A program made the translations under genes and the position numbers. Under the pieces are notes generated by a model. The model had not been told where the DNA came from. It saw nothing but the letters and a program-made list of their open reading frames with translations, and searched no databases. This document shows, in pieces, positions 43,769 through 55,008 of a stretch of 64,000 nucleotides of DNA (its first letter is position 1; every line of letters starts with the position of its first letter). The stretch covers positions 3,472,001 to 3,536,000 of the forward strand of contig JAUEDM010000005.1 in assembly GCA_033439685.1 (NCBI GenBank), given 5' to 3'. The stretch comes from Apodospora peruviana (lineage: Eukaryota > Ascomycota > Sordariomycetes > Sordariales > Lasiosphaeriaceae).

Positions 43769-44525
43769 CTAAACCGCCGACTCCAACTCTAGCTTCCTTG
43801 CCAGATTGTACATTGGTAATCTTCCCGCATCCATCAGCCAGCTCAGGATCCTTCCCGTTAGCTGTGCAGCTGGAGGATCAATGCCCTGGAGGACAGAGTG
43901 AAAGTCCCGTCGAGTCCGAATCTCTGCTCTCTCCCATCTTCGGCTCAACGGTGGCGCCGAACACCACATGACCAGGTGTTCGACGGTCTCGCACCATTCT
44001 CCGCACTCACAAAATGGTGTTATAACGTCTGGAACTCCCCGCTTAAACAGGAAGTCCCGGAGCCCTATATCGCCGGTTCGAATTTTGGACCAGTAGTGAA
44101 CTTTTTGCCTTGTTGAGGCCTGAGTGTCTTTTGAGTGTCTTGTCTCTAAAGATGGTCTTTTTCTGGTGGTCTAGATCGTCCGCCGGCTTCGTCGTTGCCC
44201 GGCCGTTCCGTTCCTTAACCACCCTCTCCCTCCATGCCTCCTCTACCACCCCATCCGTATCGTTGGTTCCCTCAGTCCAGGCTGCGATCGTTATAGCGGC
44301 TTGCTCTACCGCTGTTGGTCTCTGTGGTCCGACAGCTTGTTTTCGGCCTCTTTTGCCTCTCCTAGATGTGAACCTCTGGTATAGCTTGGCGCAGGCCTCG
44401 TTAATGATGCTCTCTGAGGTCTTCGTTCCTCCTTGGCCCTCCTCGAGAGAGGGATTTTGCAGCCGGGTTTCAAAGTCTGCCAGCCGTCTCCTCCGCATAT
44501 ATGATATCCCGCCCTTTCGAAGCAA
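43769..44525 (-). mobile_element. 5'-truncated non-LTR (Tad/LINE-type) retrotransposon, ORF2 3' end
   Basis: The minus strand encodes the C-terminus of a fungal LINE ORF2: an RKQ...TAVEQAAITIA segment, ADDLDHQKKTIFRDKTLKRH, GLNKAKSSLLVQ, then after one frame change IGLRDFLFKRGVPDV. The CCHC-like knuckle CECGEWCETVEHLVMWC and the terminal MYNLARKLELESA follow. The frame change lies at TTTT (+ strand 44083-44086), where one base is surplus. Everything upstream (endonuclease and reverse transcriptase) is missing, as usual for aborted target-primed reverse transcription. The element abuts the 3' end of the Ser/Tyr-rich gene. It is non-autonomous. Confidence 0.8.
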
Positions 44526-44594
44526 GTAAATCCCATACCCTTGTTCCGGTTCCCCCTTACCCGGCGCGCGCCACCAACAGACTTATACTGGTAG

Positions 44595-45225
44595 CTAGTA
44601 GTAGGAGGAGTAGTAGGAGGGACAGAAGGAGTAGGAGGGACGGGAAGAGTAGGAGGGATAGTAGTAGGTGGTACGGGTGGTCACGGTACGCCTCCTGCCT
44701 GGTCGTTCCCGGTCATCATGCCGTTTCGATGTGGGAAACGACGACGATGTAGAATTCCACGACGAGAATTGCCGAGGGGGGGACCGGGTGTAATTCGGAG
44801 ATGATTCGTAGCTGCTGCAAATCTCTGAGGTAGATTGCCGGCGGTCACCCGCGTGATTGTCAGAGCACCTGTATTGTGCTCCATCGTCGAACCCCATATC
44901 CAGACGATCACGATCTCGAGCCGGTTCGCGGTCGGTGCGGTGTGAAGTTGAGTCGCTGTCCCATGCCGCAGAGTCGCGGCGGGGGCGAGATGTTCCTTGA
45001 TCTTTCGACGTCATTATTTGTTAGCTTGCAACTCTATTGTTGTGTTCGGGTTTGCAACATGTACTCACCAGTGTATTGACTTGAATATTTCAGCGGTCTA
45101 TTGAGCTGCTTTTGGTCCTTGAGCCATAGCTCTTGTTGATCCCGGAGCCATTTCTGAGTCCCGTATGGCACCGGGCTCCGGTTCCGGCTCTGGCTGCTGC
45201 CGTACCTGTCATGGTACGAATCCAT
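44595..45225 (-). CDS. Ser/Arg/Tyr-rich disordered protein, 187 aa, two exons
   Basis: Exon 45069-45225 (ATG at 45223-45225, MDSYHDRYGSSQSRNRSP) joins exon 44595-45001 across a 67-bp intron (GTGAGT, branch GCTAAC, ...AAAG) in phase 1 at ...QYT-DQGTSRPRR. The product is rich in Ser, Arg, Asp and Tyr with many SR/RS and RD dipeptides. It ends in repeated PSYSSRPSYS and YYSSYY, encoded by a GGAGTAGTAGGAGG-type purine-biased repeat. No folded domain is visible. SR-like composition suggests RNA-associated or condensate-forming behaviour, but no specific function. The LINE remnant lies immediately downstream. Confidence 0.6.
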
Positions 45226-45954
45226 CTTCGGAAAGACCCCGAAGCGGGAAAATCGGTACAGGAAGCCTTTGGCGCCCTTGATCTTGCTATGTTGTGGTTT
45301 GGGGATAACGAGAAAGTTTGGTTGGGTCATTACTGGTAGTAACAAATGGTGACAATTAACCCTTTTGAGGTGCGGCGATCGTGCAGTGTAGGAAAACGAG
45401 ATGGTGCCCGACAGACTTGTGACTATTGTGAAGACCAGTCAGTTGTGCCGATGTGGAAGACAATGAGGAGAAAGGAGAGAAGAAAGGAAGGGAAAGGACA
45501 GACTCTCCTTCTTTTTGTCAGTGTGGGATGTGCAAATGCATGCAGTGGTTCATCAAGTTGCATGAAATACGCTCTGCCTCATCTTGCAGCTATGTAACAG
45601 TTGCCTTCATGCTTCGCTTTATTCAGTATCAGCGTTGCTCACCCTCTTTCGAGAGCCTTGGTATACTTGTTACTGATTAATGAGGTCCGGATGGAAGATG
45701 GTCAACCCATGGCCGCGCTGGATTGGTATGACGGGGATCACCGTAATGGGAATTAGTTGAACACACCAAGTTTCTCACATAGCATGTCAGTAATTATGAT
45801 ATAACTTTGAAGTTCTACCAAAGTTAATGCGGCCTAGGGACAACCTAACCTAACCGCACCGATGCGATTATGTTCTCTCCCCCTTCATACGTAATTGCCT
45901 TAGTCTAATTCCTCGCCTAACCCATGTACCTTGTTAGTTTGGTATGTAAGATGT
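45226..45954. other. Intergenic
   Basis: No gene seen. Upstream of the disordered-protein gene and downstream of the But2-like gene. Confidence 0.6.
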
Positions 45955-46536
45955 CTAACAAGAAACCTGCATATAAATCCCCAACGAGCCAGCCGGATCC
46001 GATGTCCGAATATCCTGCCTCCAGTACGCCCACATCTGCTCCGTGATCCACTCCGGGATCGTGACAAATAGCTCCCCACCGATCTGACTGCACGGCTCTG
46101 CGTGGATCACCTGCGTACCGGCCTGCACCGCGTTGACGCCAAACGGACCGGGTTTGACCTGGAGGTCGGACAGCTTCCCACCGGGCGTGTACCCGCCCGG
46201 TTGGACGCCGTAGAAGGAAAACAGGACCGGTCCATTGTACGGCCGCCCCTGCCACACCTCTTTGTCCATGCGTGACGCAGGCAGGCTCATCACCCACGAG
46301 CATGTGCCCGTGCTGGGCGGTGTGAAGCGCAGGAGCTGCTTGTAGCCCGTGCCGTCGTAGCTGAGGGCCGCTTCGAAGGCCGGCGAGGTGGACCAGCCGG
46401 GCACGTCAGGCTGGGAGAGGTCGTAAGTTATGATGTCGTAGGGAGCTTGTGGGCCGTTGGTGCAGACTCGGGGAGTGAGTGCGGATGCGGTGGTGCCCAC
46501 GGCGAAGGTGATGAGGAGATGGATGAGTCTTGTCAT
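45955..46536 (-). CDS. Secreted But2-C-like protein, 193 aa
   Basis: Intronless, ATG at 46534-46536. A signal peptide (about 1-19, MTRLIHLLITFAVGTTASA) is followed by a single beta-rich domain: FEAALSYDGTGYKQLLRF, TGTCSWVMSLP, VLFSFYGVQ and a C-terminal FVTIPEWITEQMWAYW...GIYMQVSC with Cys pairs. The pattern matches the C-terminal domain first described in fission-yeast But2 (ubiquitin-like binding), which is very common as a stand-alone secreted domain in ascomycetes. Its extracellular role is unknown. Length is typical of the stand-alone form. Confidence 0.8.
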   Translation of the reverse strand: MTRLIHLLITFAVGTTASALTPRVCTNGPQAPYDIITYDLSQPDVPGWSTSPAFEAALSYDGTGYKQLLRFTPPSTGTCSWVMSLPASRMDKEVWQGRPYNGPVLFSFYGVQPGGYTPGGKLSDLQVKPGPFGVNAVQAGTQVIHAEPCSQIGGELFVTIPEWITEQMWAYWRQDIRTSDPAGSLGIYMQVSC

Positions 46537-47182
46537 GATGTTTGTCTCTGATGCACCAAGTGGTAGGTGTTAACTATTCCTGGTAGTGGTAATCAGCTGG
46601 ATGTTGTACCGGAAAGAATATAAGGCAGGTCGAGCCTAGATGAGATATGGGTTTATATACTCGCAAAATTCATGACGGATCATGGTAAACAGTTTGCTTT
46701 TGCAGAGCGCAGTGCAACACAAACCACACTGCCTCGCCGAGATATCCGCCGAGACGGCGACGACCAGTCTGCCCGGGATGCAGAAGCACGTCGAGGAATA
46801 CGAAGACCCCACACCGGGGAATCACATGGGGAGAGAATAGGTAAGGTTCTGGGTCACGAATGCAGGGTGTCGGGCGGACTGCAGCCCTAGACAGGCTACG
46901 ACTGCGGGTGTGAAGGTGGAAGTGCTGCATCGCCGTTATTGGTGGCGTCCTATCAAACCACGAGGCCAAGGAGCTGAATGGGACCCAAAAATAGCCTAAC
47001 ACGACCCAGCAGCCAGGGGCGTAAAGAGAAGTCTAGGGAGCCCGGGGCAATATTTCTCCATGCTTATCTTGGTTTCAGTGTCAACAACGCTGTCGCCAGG
47101 CTGACTACGTCGATGATACACCCGGGGCCTTTCAACAAAGAGGACCACCAGAGTCTACCCTAGCTTTTCCATCAATGAAACA
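46537..47182. other. Intergenic
   Basis: No gene seen. Confidence 0.6.
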
Positions 47183-47293
47183 TCAGTTCACGCTTTGGGG
47201 GCTGGTCCCTGAGAAGGCAAATGCACAGTCACGCCCGATGCCACTGCCGGCTCCGGTGATGAGTGCGAAGCCGCTCAGGGGTACCAGAGCCAT
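47183..47293 (-). pseudogene. Short-chain dehydrogenase N-terminal fragment
   Basis: The minus-strand ATG at 47291-47293 begins MALVPLSGFALITGAGSGIGRDCAFAF, the first beta-strand and the TGxxxGIG dinucleotide-binding loop of an SDR enzyme. The frame then runs into unrelated residues and TGA at 47183. No further SDR blocks (NNAG, YxxxK) are found downstream. It is either a truncated remnant or a first exon whose remaining exons are lost. Confidence 0.6.
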
Positions 47294-48522
47294 CGCGTAC
47301 TCTGAATGAAAATACTGGCTGGCTGGCGGTGGTAGAGTGTGTGAATTCGAGATATTTTCGAAGCTTTTGACGTCTGATGATTGTTGAGTGTGGAATACCC
47401 ACTGATGGGAGAGTGAGACGACGGGGAAAGGTATGTATGGGTCTATGGGACAGAGCACCCCTTGGAGCTTTGCCATCCCGTCTGCTCTGAGCATGTCATT
47501 TCCGCCCGTCTTGTCTTGCTCCCTACATCAGCCGAAATGAAATAGATCTTTTCAGGTCTCCCTTTGATTCTTTCAGCCTGCATATTACGACCGACATCCC
47601 TCATTCAGATGATCATCCTCTCAGCAGGCGGCAAAAAAACATGTCGGAAACCAGCACGGCAGTCTTTGAGCTCGCGCCGAGTAGGTCGCATCATTCCCCA
47701 AAGCTCACTGAGTTTGACCAGTAAGTACTGAAGTTTCCCTCGACGACCCCTCTTAACAGACCTCCAACTCCTGGGCTTGGAGAACTGAGGAATAAACACA
47801 TATTGACAACGTCATATATTAAAACAGCCTGAGCCCAAACTCCACACGTGCCTCTGTCACAACTGAAGAGACAGCATTGCAGCCGTCAAGGTAAGTAACG
47901 TATCTGCCAACCTACCGACCCAGGCAAACGCACGCCCATCATGCCGGGATATGGACGAGGGCAATTCCATGATGAACGCATCAGCCCCGAGGGACACAAC
48001 ACTGCCTGGAAAAGTTATCTCCTTCTAACCAAGACTAGGTATCTTACATCCCCCAAACGGTCACCAAGACTGTCCTCAAAAAGTACCTTACGTGTGCGCG
48101 CTATGGTGCTCGGCAGCAAAATGTCCTGGCGGCGATCGTGGATGATGTCTGCGTGAAGTAGACCTGTTGAAAAGGCCTTTTTTTTCTTTTCCGAAAATTG
48201 ATGTGTTTGCTAAGACAGCTGGGTCAGGCAAGAAGGAATGAACATGCCCCCTGCGTTCGAGGTTTTGTGTAACAAGGGTAATTTAGCTTCCGAATCCTCA
48301 TTGGCAGAGAACGCGAGCAACCTCTTGGCAAGGGGATAGAAAAGATGGGGCCACGTCTCAGCAGGCCCTGCTGCCTGGAAGGAACGTAACCTCAAAACAA
48401 CAGCGACAAATTCATGACAAAACTCTGAATTTGCTCTGATACTTGTCCATTCCCATCTTTGTCTCGATTACGGAAATATAATTGTGATTTAGGACATTAA
48501 AGCTTTGCCCAACCGAGCCACC
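47294..48522. other. Intergenic
   Basis: No gene recognised. The final ~40 bases form the leader of the membrane-protein gene (Kozak-like GCCACCATG). Confidence 0.55.
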
Positions 48523-49449
48523 ATGTCGAGCTCGGAGCGTGAACCAGAAGCCGAAATACGTCCCGTCGACGGGCCGGGCAACATCACCGAATTCACTCCA
48601 CTCCTCGCAAACGACGAGGAGCAACAGCAGTCCGCTGAAGGGACGGCGCGGTCCTACCCTTCCGAGCGCTTCTTCATCATATTCCACTGGCTCACTCTGG
48701 CCTTCGGCATCATTGTGCTGGCTCTAGTTGCCTCCGTTGTGGCCATCGCGGAGCTTGCGTCCCCTGAATATTACCACTTCTACGGACCTCTCAAGTGGGA
48801 TGCGCACTTCGTGGTCATCATGGTATGCTCTTCACAGCTCCAGCAAATAAACAATCCATATGCTGACTTCCCATGATGAAAGGCTCTCGCCAGCATTACC
48901 TGGGCGATAAGCAACCTCGTCCGCTACCGGCGAAACGGGACCCTGTTACCCCTCGCCGTCGGAGCATTCGGCCACGGGGTGCTAGGCGTCTACACGACGG
49001 GGTTCGGCCTTGGCAATGTCAACGTTTGGAATTATAGCTCCTGCGGTGGCTATTACGAGAAGCCGGACGCCGATCAGATGCGAAAGTGCAACGACTTCAG
49101 AGCCAAGTTTCACGTTCTGCTTTGGTTTTACGTCGCGTTTGTGATTATTCTTGGGTAGGTACCTGGACACGCATCTATTGTCAAAACTTTGGAAAAGACT
49201 TGACGCTTATTACCGCTGCTGCTATTATCTAGAATTACCAACCTGGTTTTGTTCGTTTCCTGCTGCATTGCCGCCTATCGCAGCAGGTCGGTCAACAACG
49301 GGCGCCGCAGCGGGTCCTGGCACGGCTTTAGCTTTCCCGCTGGCCAGCTCACCGTCGAGTTCACCGTCAAATTCTTGCGTCCGCAAGATACGGCTGCACT
49401 GCCGCCAGCCAACCTAAGCCCTCTTGCGGAGGCTTCGGCCCAGGTCTAG
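48523..49449 (+). CDS. Four-span membrane protein, 262 aa, three exons
   Basis: Exons 48523-48822, 48883-49154 and 49233-49449, with introns of 60 bp (GTATGC...GAAAG) and 78 bp (GTAGGT...ATCTAG); phases 0 and 2 agree. The start ATG has a strong context. After a ~45-residue acidic cytosolic N-terminus come four hydrophobic segments (about 55-78, 99-113, 118-140 and 173-198). Between the third and fourth lies a loop with paired Cys (SSCGGYYE, RKCNDF) and an N-glycosylation site. The layout is reminiscent of MARVEL-like or tetraspan proteins, but no specific motif supports a name. The tail is polar. Likely a plasma-membrane or endomembrane protein of unknown function. Confidence 0.8.
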
Positions 49450-50463
49450 GGTCTAGGCTGCACAGGCGATAAGGCTTCCACATTTATTTGAGGCCACGGT
49501 TTTCTTCCAGGAAGCCTGACATCGTCTTACGCTTCCTTCTCTTGTGAGGTATGAGCTCGACACAGTTGTAGTCTAGTTGCATATGAACTGGTCGAGGATG
49601 CTCCCCAGTGAAAACGATGGCTGTGAGTCCATTGCTAGGCATGCTTGTTGAACATGTATGGCAATGTATGGCTGAGTGGAAATAGTTTGAATGGAATGAT
49701 AGTATATGTGGAATATACTTATTCGATGAGTACAATTTGATAACGTGACGATTAGGGAAAATAGTTGGACAGCTTATTCAGGTATTCGAACTTGGATCAT
49801 TGTCGATTTTTGGTATCATGAACGGCGGGTCTTCTACCCCATCACATCGCGCGGCGGTTTCGGACATTTCAAGTTCTTTTCGACCCCGAACTTTCCATTT
49901 TCTTCGTGTTATCTTATTAGTAAGCAAGGGTTGGCCAGAGGTGGTAGATCGAGGTTGGAGTCTTGCATTTTTTAACGGGAAGGGGCTCCTTCTCTCCCCG
50001 AAATTCCCGGAAAACTTCCTGCCATTCCGAGCCCGTCAGCTCCATCAAACATGAAACTACCAATCCATCATCGTTTCGTACCGCCCTGCGCCGACATTTT
50101 TGATCTGGCGAACCATCCGTTTTGAAGCGTCTCCATCCACTGCGGTCACGATACACGACATCGCCGACGTACAAACGCGCAGTACGCAGCCGCCGTAACA
50201 TGCTTATACCTCCCAATCCACCTACCACGACAGAGAGAATGACGAGCACGCAGTTACCAGATGGGCGAGTACAGGGTCTGTTCAATGGTGGTGCAACGCC
50301 CTTTACTTCTAGCCCGGCCCAAGACCCCTTCCTGCCCGTCAATCTCCATCGTCCTCTTCCCGGAACCTACCTTGAAATTCGTGAATTACAAGACCTTCCC
50401 GCTTCAACCAGCACGCCCAAGGACCCGACTAGTCGATTTCCAACCCGTTGACGTGGCTCCATA
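49450..50463. other. Intergenic
   Basis: No secure gene. A 109-codon frame at 50122-50451 directly upstream of the next gene is Pro/Thr/Arg-rich and unsupported. Confidence 0.5.
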
Positions 50464-52348
50464 ATGAGAAACGCAAAGATGCTACATCTCTCGGTCCTCG
50501 TTCTGATAGTCGGCGTCCCTTCAGCACGGGCCGACTGGTGGGACGACTTCTCCAACAACATTGCCACGGATCTAGCACCTTTCCTGTCGCTCTTTGGCGA
50601 GCAGATCACGAAGCAGTATCTGAGTGAGAGCGTTTCCATATTCGACTACATCATTTTCGCCCTGGCGCCCATGGGCATCATGACGGCAGTTGTTTCGGTA
50701 ATGCGCGTGTGCGACAGCCCCTCACTGCGTGCTCTCATTGGTAGAGCGCAGGAAGGGGGCGGCAACGTCGAAGCTGAACCGTGTTCTTCGACAAGCTGGG
50801 ATGTGTGCGAGTTATTCAACAACGGCGGCATCGCACGCGTCTTTGGGCGCCCGAGAACCATTGAGATCGCGCATGATCCCAGTAAAGATGCCGCCGAAGA
50901 TGGAGGCATCAACACGTTCGCTGACTATATCACGACCACTCGGGGGAAGGAGTGGAGGAAACGTGGTGTTGAACTCGGTGGCAACAATCCAGAATTAAAG
51001 TTCACACAATTATTTGCACCTAACTTGTCTTTGAACATCGGCATCAAGCCCAGAAATCGAGGGGTGGCCGCGGTCGTCGCTCTCCTTGGCTTCTCCTTGC
51101 AAGCGGGTGTGGTGGCTTTCGCCGCCATCGTCACGTATCATTTCCGTTGGGAGACCGAGGACAAAATTGCCGAGCCCGTACGCATTTCCCATGTTTGCGA
51201 CGGGTACGCTTATCCTGGCTCTTGGTATATTCTTCTGTGCCTATCTTGTCGGTCAGAGCACAGACGAACACCTCTTCACAAGGGCGGACGAGCTCGAACC
51301 CGGTAAAAGCCTCTCGAAGATGTACTGGCTCCAACCCGGAGGGCAGATTATTGGGAATCACCACTTCCATCTGGTTACATACAGCGACCGCCGAGGCCCT
51401 CTCCGCCAGTACGTGGCATCGTGGAAATCGAAACACACTTGGTCGCCAGGCGAAGTCTGGCCGGTTGTTGCTTGCAGCGTTTTGGACTTCATCATACAGT
51501 TTGTTGGGCTCCGGGGCATACGTCCAACCATCTCGGTGGCCCAGCTTAGTATTATTTCCGTCGTGTGTGCCGCTCGGACCGGACTCCGGATACGGCGACT
51601 GGAACCCGCCGATATTCTCCTAGACGAGCCGGAAAGCGGCGTCGTCGGGCACGAGCTTGACTGGCTTACGATAAACATCGGAGAGGCCGAACTCAACACA
51701 GCGTTAGAGGCTGAGCCAGGAATCACTCTCACTCCCGGTGTCAAGCCGACCTACCTCTGGCTGTTCTCGGGCTCGAGTAACCCCGGCGATGATGAAGTCA
51801 TGACGGCCGACACCTCTGTTGGTTCTGAATTCGAAGCAGTCACCGCCAATACCAGCAGCGAGCGTGAATCGCCATCTGAAGTTACTGGCCACTGTGATCC
51901 ACAGCTCAATGTTGCTCAGAGGCTGCTTAGGTATCGTGGGCGACTTGCTACGCTGACTGCATCGGCATCATCCTTACCCATAAACCTTCCCGTTACATCC
52001 GCGTTGGATATCCACATGGTCCAAGTCCGCCGCGTGGCACAGAGTCTATGGGTCGCAATCCACAAATTGGTTTGCGCCATAGCAATGCCAAATGTCTGTG
52101 GGAAACGGCCCATTGAAGAAGTCACCTGGAACGCGAAGTGCACAATTATGCGAACCGCGATGCTAACTGATGATCATCAACGGACAAATTCAGAGGATGG
52201 TAACACTGGGACGACCTGTCACAGTGCTCCCGTGACTTTGACTTTGGGAGAATTGTCTCCGTGGCGGATGGCTGAAAATAGGCGATGGAAATTTCGTGCT
52301 CGGGAGGATATGGAGGCCATTCTGGACTTTGTGGGGGTGGTCTCTTAA
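50464..52348 (+). pseudogene. Large fungal membrane protein of an accessory family, 1-bp frameshift
   Basis: ATG at 50464; a signal-like hydrophobic N-terminus MLHLSVLVLIVGVPSARA. A conserved-looking block follows with a membrane segment (IIFALAPMGIMTAVVSVMRVC), then PSLRALIGRAQEGGGN...CELFNNGGIARVFGRPRTIEI, then LSLNIGIKPRNRGVAAVVALLGFSLQAG. The frame then changes at CCC 51175-51177 (one C surplus) and continues as GTLILALGIFFCAYLVGQSTDE, MYWLQPGGQIIG and VGLRGIRPTISVAQLSII to TAA at 52346. The two halves together match an uncharacterised polytopic family common in accessory regions of Sordariomycetes and Eurotiomycetes, often fused to or next to ankyrin-repeat proteins. Several transmembrane helices. 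Function unknown. A single indel separates it from an intact gene. Confidence 0.7.
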
Positions 52349-52842
52349 GCAACGTGGATATTTTGGTCTCTCGGCGAGCGATGGCAGCCCAGGCCTCCCT
52401 GAGCGCCTCGAGGTAGTCCGAATCAGGAATCCATACCCTCTGGCCAAGTCGAATTACGATTATCGGGACCAAGAAAAAGCCTGGATGGGAGAGTCTTTCT
52501 TTACTGCCGTTTTGAGGAGGAGAAGGAGGAGGACAAGTTGGACAACGGATGGGTTCCAACCGGGCAGCCACGCCATATAAAATTCAAATACTATATGGGC
52601 CACGCGAATGGATGGTTCGCCAGGTCGTAGATGGAGGCCTTTTAACGACTTTGACCCGACCGAGGACTACAGCGCCGAGACTTCTCCCTCTCCCTAGGGG
52701 TCCTAGCGGGTGTTCGGCTAGTACCTAGTCAACGCGACACCGCCAGATAGGATATTCGACACTATCTATGCTTTGCAAGTACTCAGGCTCAATGATTGAA
52801 CTCTGTGCTCAGGATATTTTTGGATTTATCCTCTGACATGTC
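52349..52842. other. Intergenic
   Basis: No gene seen between the membrane-protein gene and the ankyrin-subtilase relic. Confidence 0.5.
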
Positions 52843-54533
52843 ATGGAACACTACGTCGATGATATTGGGATGGTGGACGTTCAAATCTGGCAAGGCCAGG
52901 GGTTCAAGTTCACTAACAGCACCGTTTCCGCCATAATCGATGGCTTCGCAGAATCCGGCTTGGGTTCTAGGGATAACGCGCTTCTCTGCATTCTGCCTCA
53001 GATCCCCAAGATGCAGGGCGAGGCCAAACAGACACCATTGCACAACGCGGCAGGTTCAGGCGCCATAGAGGCCGTTCGCGAAATTCTCCGATCAGAATAC
53101 CGGGATCTACCTTCCAAAAATTCAAAGGGCCAAACCGCACTATGGGTTGCAGTTTCAAACGGACACGCCGAGGCAGTTAAAATATTGTTGGATAGTGGTA
53201 GATTCCATCCTGATGAAGACGATAATGACGGTTATACGCCACTCGCCGCTGCAGCATTCAACAATGCCACTTTAACTGTTAAAGCTATAGTGGCGCATAA
53301 AGATATGCCAGACGTTGGTCAGCTACCCGAACTAGAATCACAGACTTCAGATCCCCAGGGAGTGATAACTGACGCCAGCAGAAATAGCTCAGGGTCAGCA
53401 GCCAGTGGTCCCAATTCAAACCTATTACCTGATGATATAACGCCAAATGACAACCCGGGCCTTTCCGATTCATACAAGTCGTTTCTTCAGGCCCGTTTGA
53501 CGGTCCCCTTGAAGAGAACGTCCAAAATCGCTGTGATTTGGCCGGGAATCTGGGGAAGCGCTCTCGACCCTAGCGGTTTAGATCAATCAAATGAATGGAC
53601 CTTTGAAGATTTTCGACGGTGGCGAACATGAAGAAGCCTGTTGCTAAGGAGGGCATGAAAGCCACATGATTGATGAAGCAAATGAATTCTTGGATCCACT
53701 TAACAAGCTGTGTCGAGCTCAGATCTTTGTGGCGCAAATTCCGCATGATAACTCGAAAAACTCAAATATGAGGAGCGTTAATAGGCCGATAGCAGAAGTA
53801 TGTAAAAATGCAATACCCCCTCCGTACGGAACATATCATACTTACTGATGATCTATACACCTAGGCTCTAACCTGGGCCGTGGAAGTTCAAGACGTGGAT
53901 ATCATCGCCGTCCCCATTGCGTTCACGTCGGTAGTCGACGAACTTAAGAAGTCTATCCGAACTCAGTTTGCGACCAGAGCAATTCTTGTTCCTGCAGAAG
54001 TACCATGGTTCTCTAGACCTCATTACGAGTCGCCGTTCACTCGGCTAGGGCCCGTCATCACCGTCATCAGCGGCGCTCATCATCAGCTACTTCGGGGCGG
54101 GGACGACAACTTTTGGACACCGGGTACTATTCTCGTTTGTCCACAGTCAAATTGGGCCCTCTGATTGCTGCTGGAGTTGCTGCACATCTGCTAGATGTTG
54201 CGCGGACCATGTTAAAAACTGAAGGAGAATAGCGAGGCCTGGAAGATAGTGCGCTCCGCCGACAAGGTGCGAGACTTGCTGCGTCTCGCTCCAGTCTGGC
54301 GGAATGAGTGCAGGTTCATCGCCCCGTGGCTCCATGACTTGTGGAGCGGCGATCATTATACCGACGAAGAGGTTTACGCCATTCTGCGAGATGTCCTGTA
54401 TCTGTCGGACGAGAGGGCTTCCTCAACTGGTGCCTCATCTGTTGCCGTAGCTGGTGCCTCATTTGGTGCCTCATCTGGTGCCTCATCTGGTGCCTCATCT
54501 GGTGGTGGATCAGAAGCTAGCGAGAGGGTTTAG
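52843..54533 (+). pseudogene. Ankyrin - subtilisin-like (S8) protein relic, catalytic residues lost
   Basis: The N-terminal frame (ATG 52843) has two or three ankyrin repeats (QTPLHNAAGSGAIEAVREIL; GQTALWVAVSNGHAEAVKILL; GYTPLAAAA). A linker leads to KIAVIWPGIWGSALD, which aligns with the subtilase Asp motif IAVIDTGI but has Trp (53539-53541) where the catalytic Asp belongs. After a frame change near 53614 the His region appears as GGHESHM (usual GHGTHM), preceded by TAA at 53645. An intron (53798-53864, GTATGT...CCTAG) then leads into ALTWAVEVQDVDIIAV, a typical S8 core helix-strand. A third frame change near 54135 exposes LGPLIAAGVAAHLLDVAR, where GTSxAxP with the catalytic Ser would be expected but is not seen. 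A final block runs to 54533. Clearly non-functional as a protease. Confidence 0.65.
54427..54507 (+). repeat. 12-bp minisatellite GGTGCCTCATCT
   Basis: About six partly degenerate copies; the last three are identical. They encode Gly-Ala-Ser-Ser in the terminal frame of the relic. Confidence 0.9.
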
Positions 54534-54937
54534 GGGTGCGTCGGGAGCAGAAGGGTATTCGGGGAAATGTTACAGAGTTCTAGCAATGTTTTGTTTGTTG
54601 ATTTAGGAATCAAAATGGGCTTTCGTAGGCTTCTTTTCGGGAAGCAAGTACGCGATCCAACCAGTTACTATATTCAGTTGACGTTGCGTATTATCACAGA
54701 ATGCACAACCCTGTGTTCTTTGTTGGCCACGGGATATCGCGCATCAAGTTCCGCGCTATCTCTGGTCCTCGCAGTATTATGAAATCTAAGCTCCAGTCGC
54801 ATCCAGTACTTCGAGAGATACATACGTTGAATGTTGAGTGTGACACAAGGCGTACAAGAAGGGATCTCAAGTTCTCCTGGTACAAAAAAGGAATGTGAAA
54901 ACAAAATGATACATCAAAGACCCAAAAGTACAAGCGA
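54534..54937. other. Intergenic
   Basis: No gene seen between the ankyrin-subtilase relic and tRNA-Gly. Confidence 0.6.
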
Positions 54938-55008
54938 TGCGTCAGCCGCGAATCGAACGCGGGGCCCATCGATGGCAACGATGGATTTTACCACTAAACC
55001 ACTGACGC
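54938..55008 (-). tRNA. tRNA-Gly (anticodon GCC)
   Basis: The reverse strand folds as a standard cloverleaf: acceptor GCGTCAG / CTGACGC plus discriminator A, D-arm with TTTAGTGGTA, anticodon stem CATCG / CGATG around loop TTGCCAT (anticodon GCC), and T-arm CCGCG-TTCGATT-CGCGG. It is 71 bases, has no intron, and CCA is not encoded. tRNA genes often mark breakpoints or insertion sites in fungal genomes; this one separates two decayed genes. Confidence 0.95.

Noticed and set aside
44110..44529. 139-codon plus-strand hydrophobic frame
   Set aside because: Antisense of the LINE ORF2 remnant.
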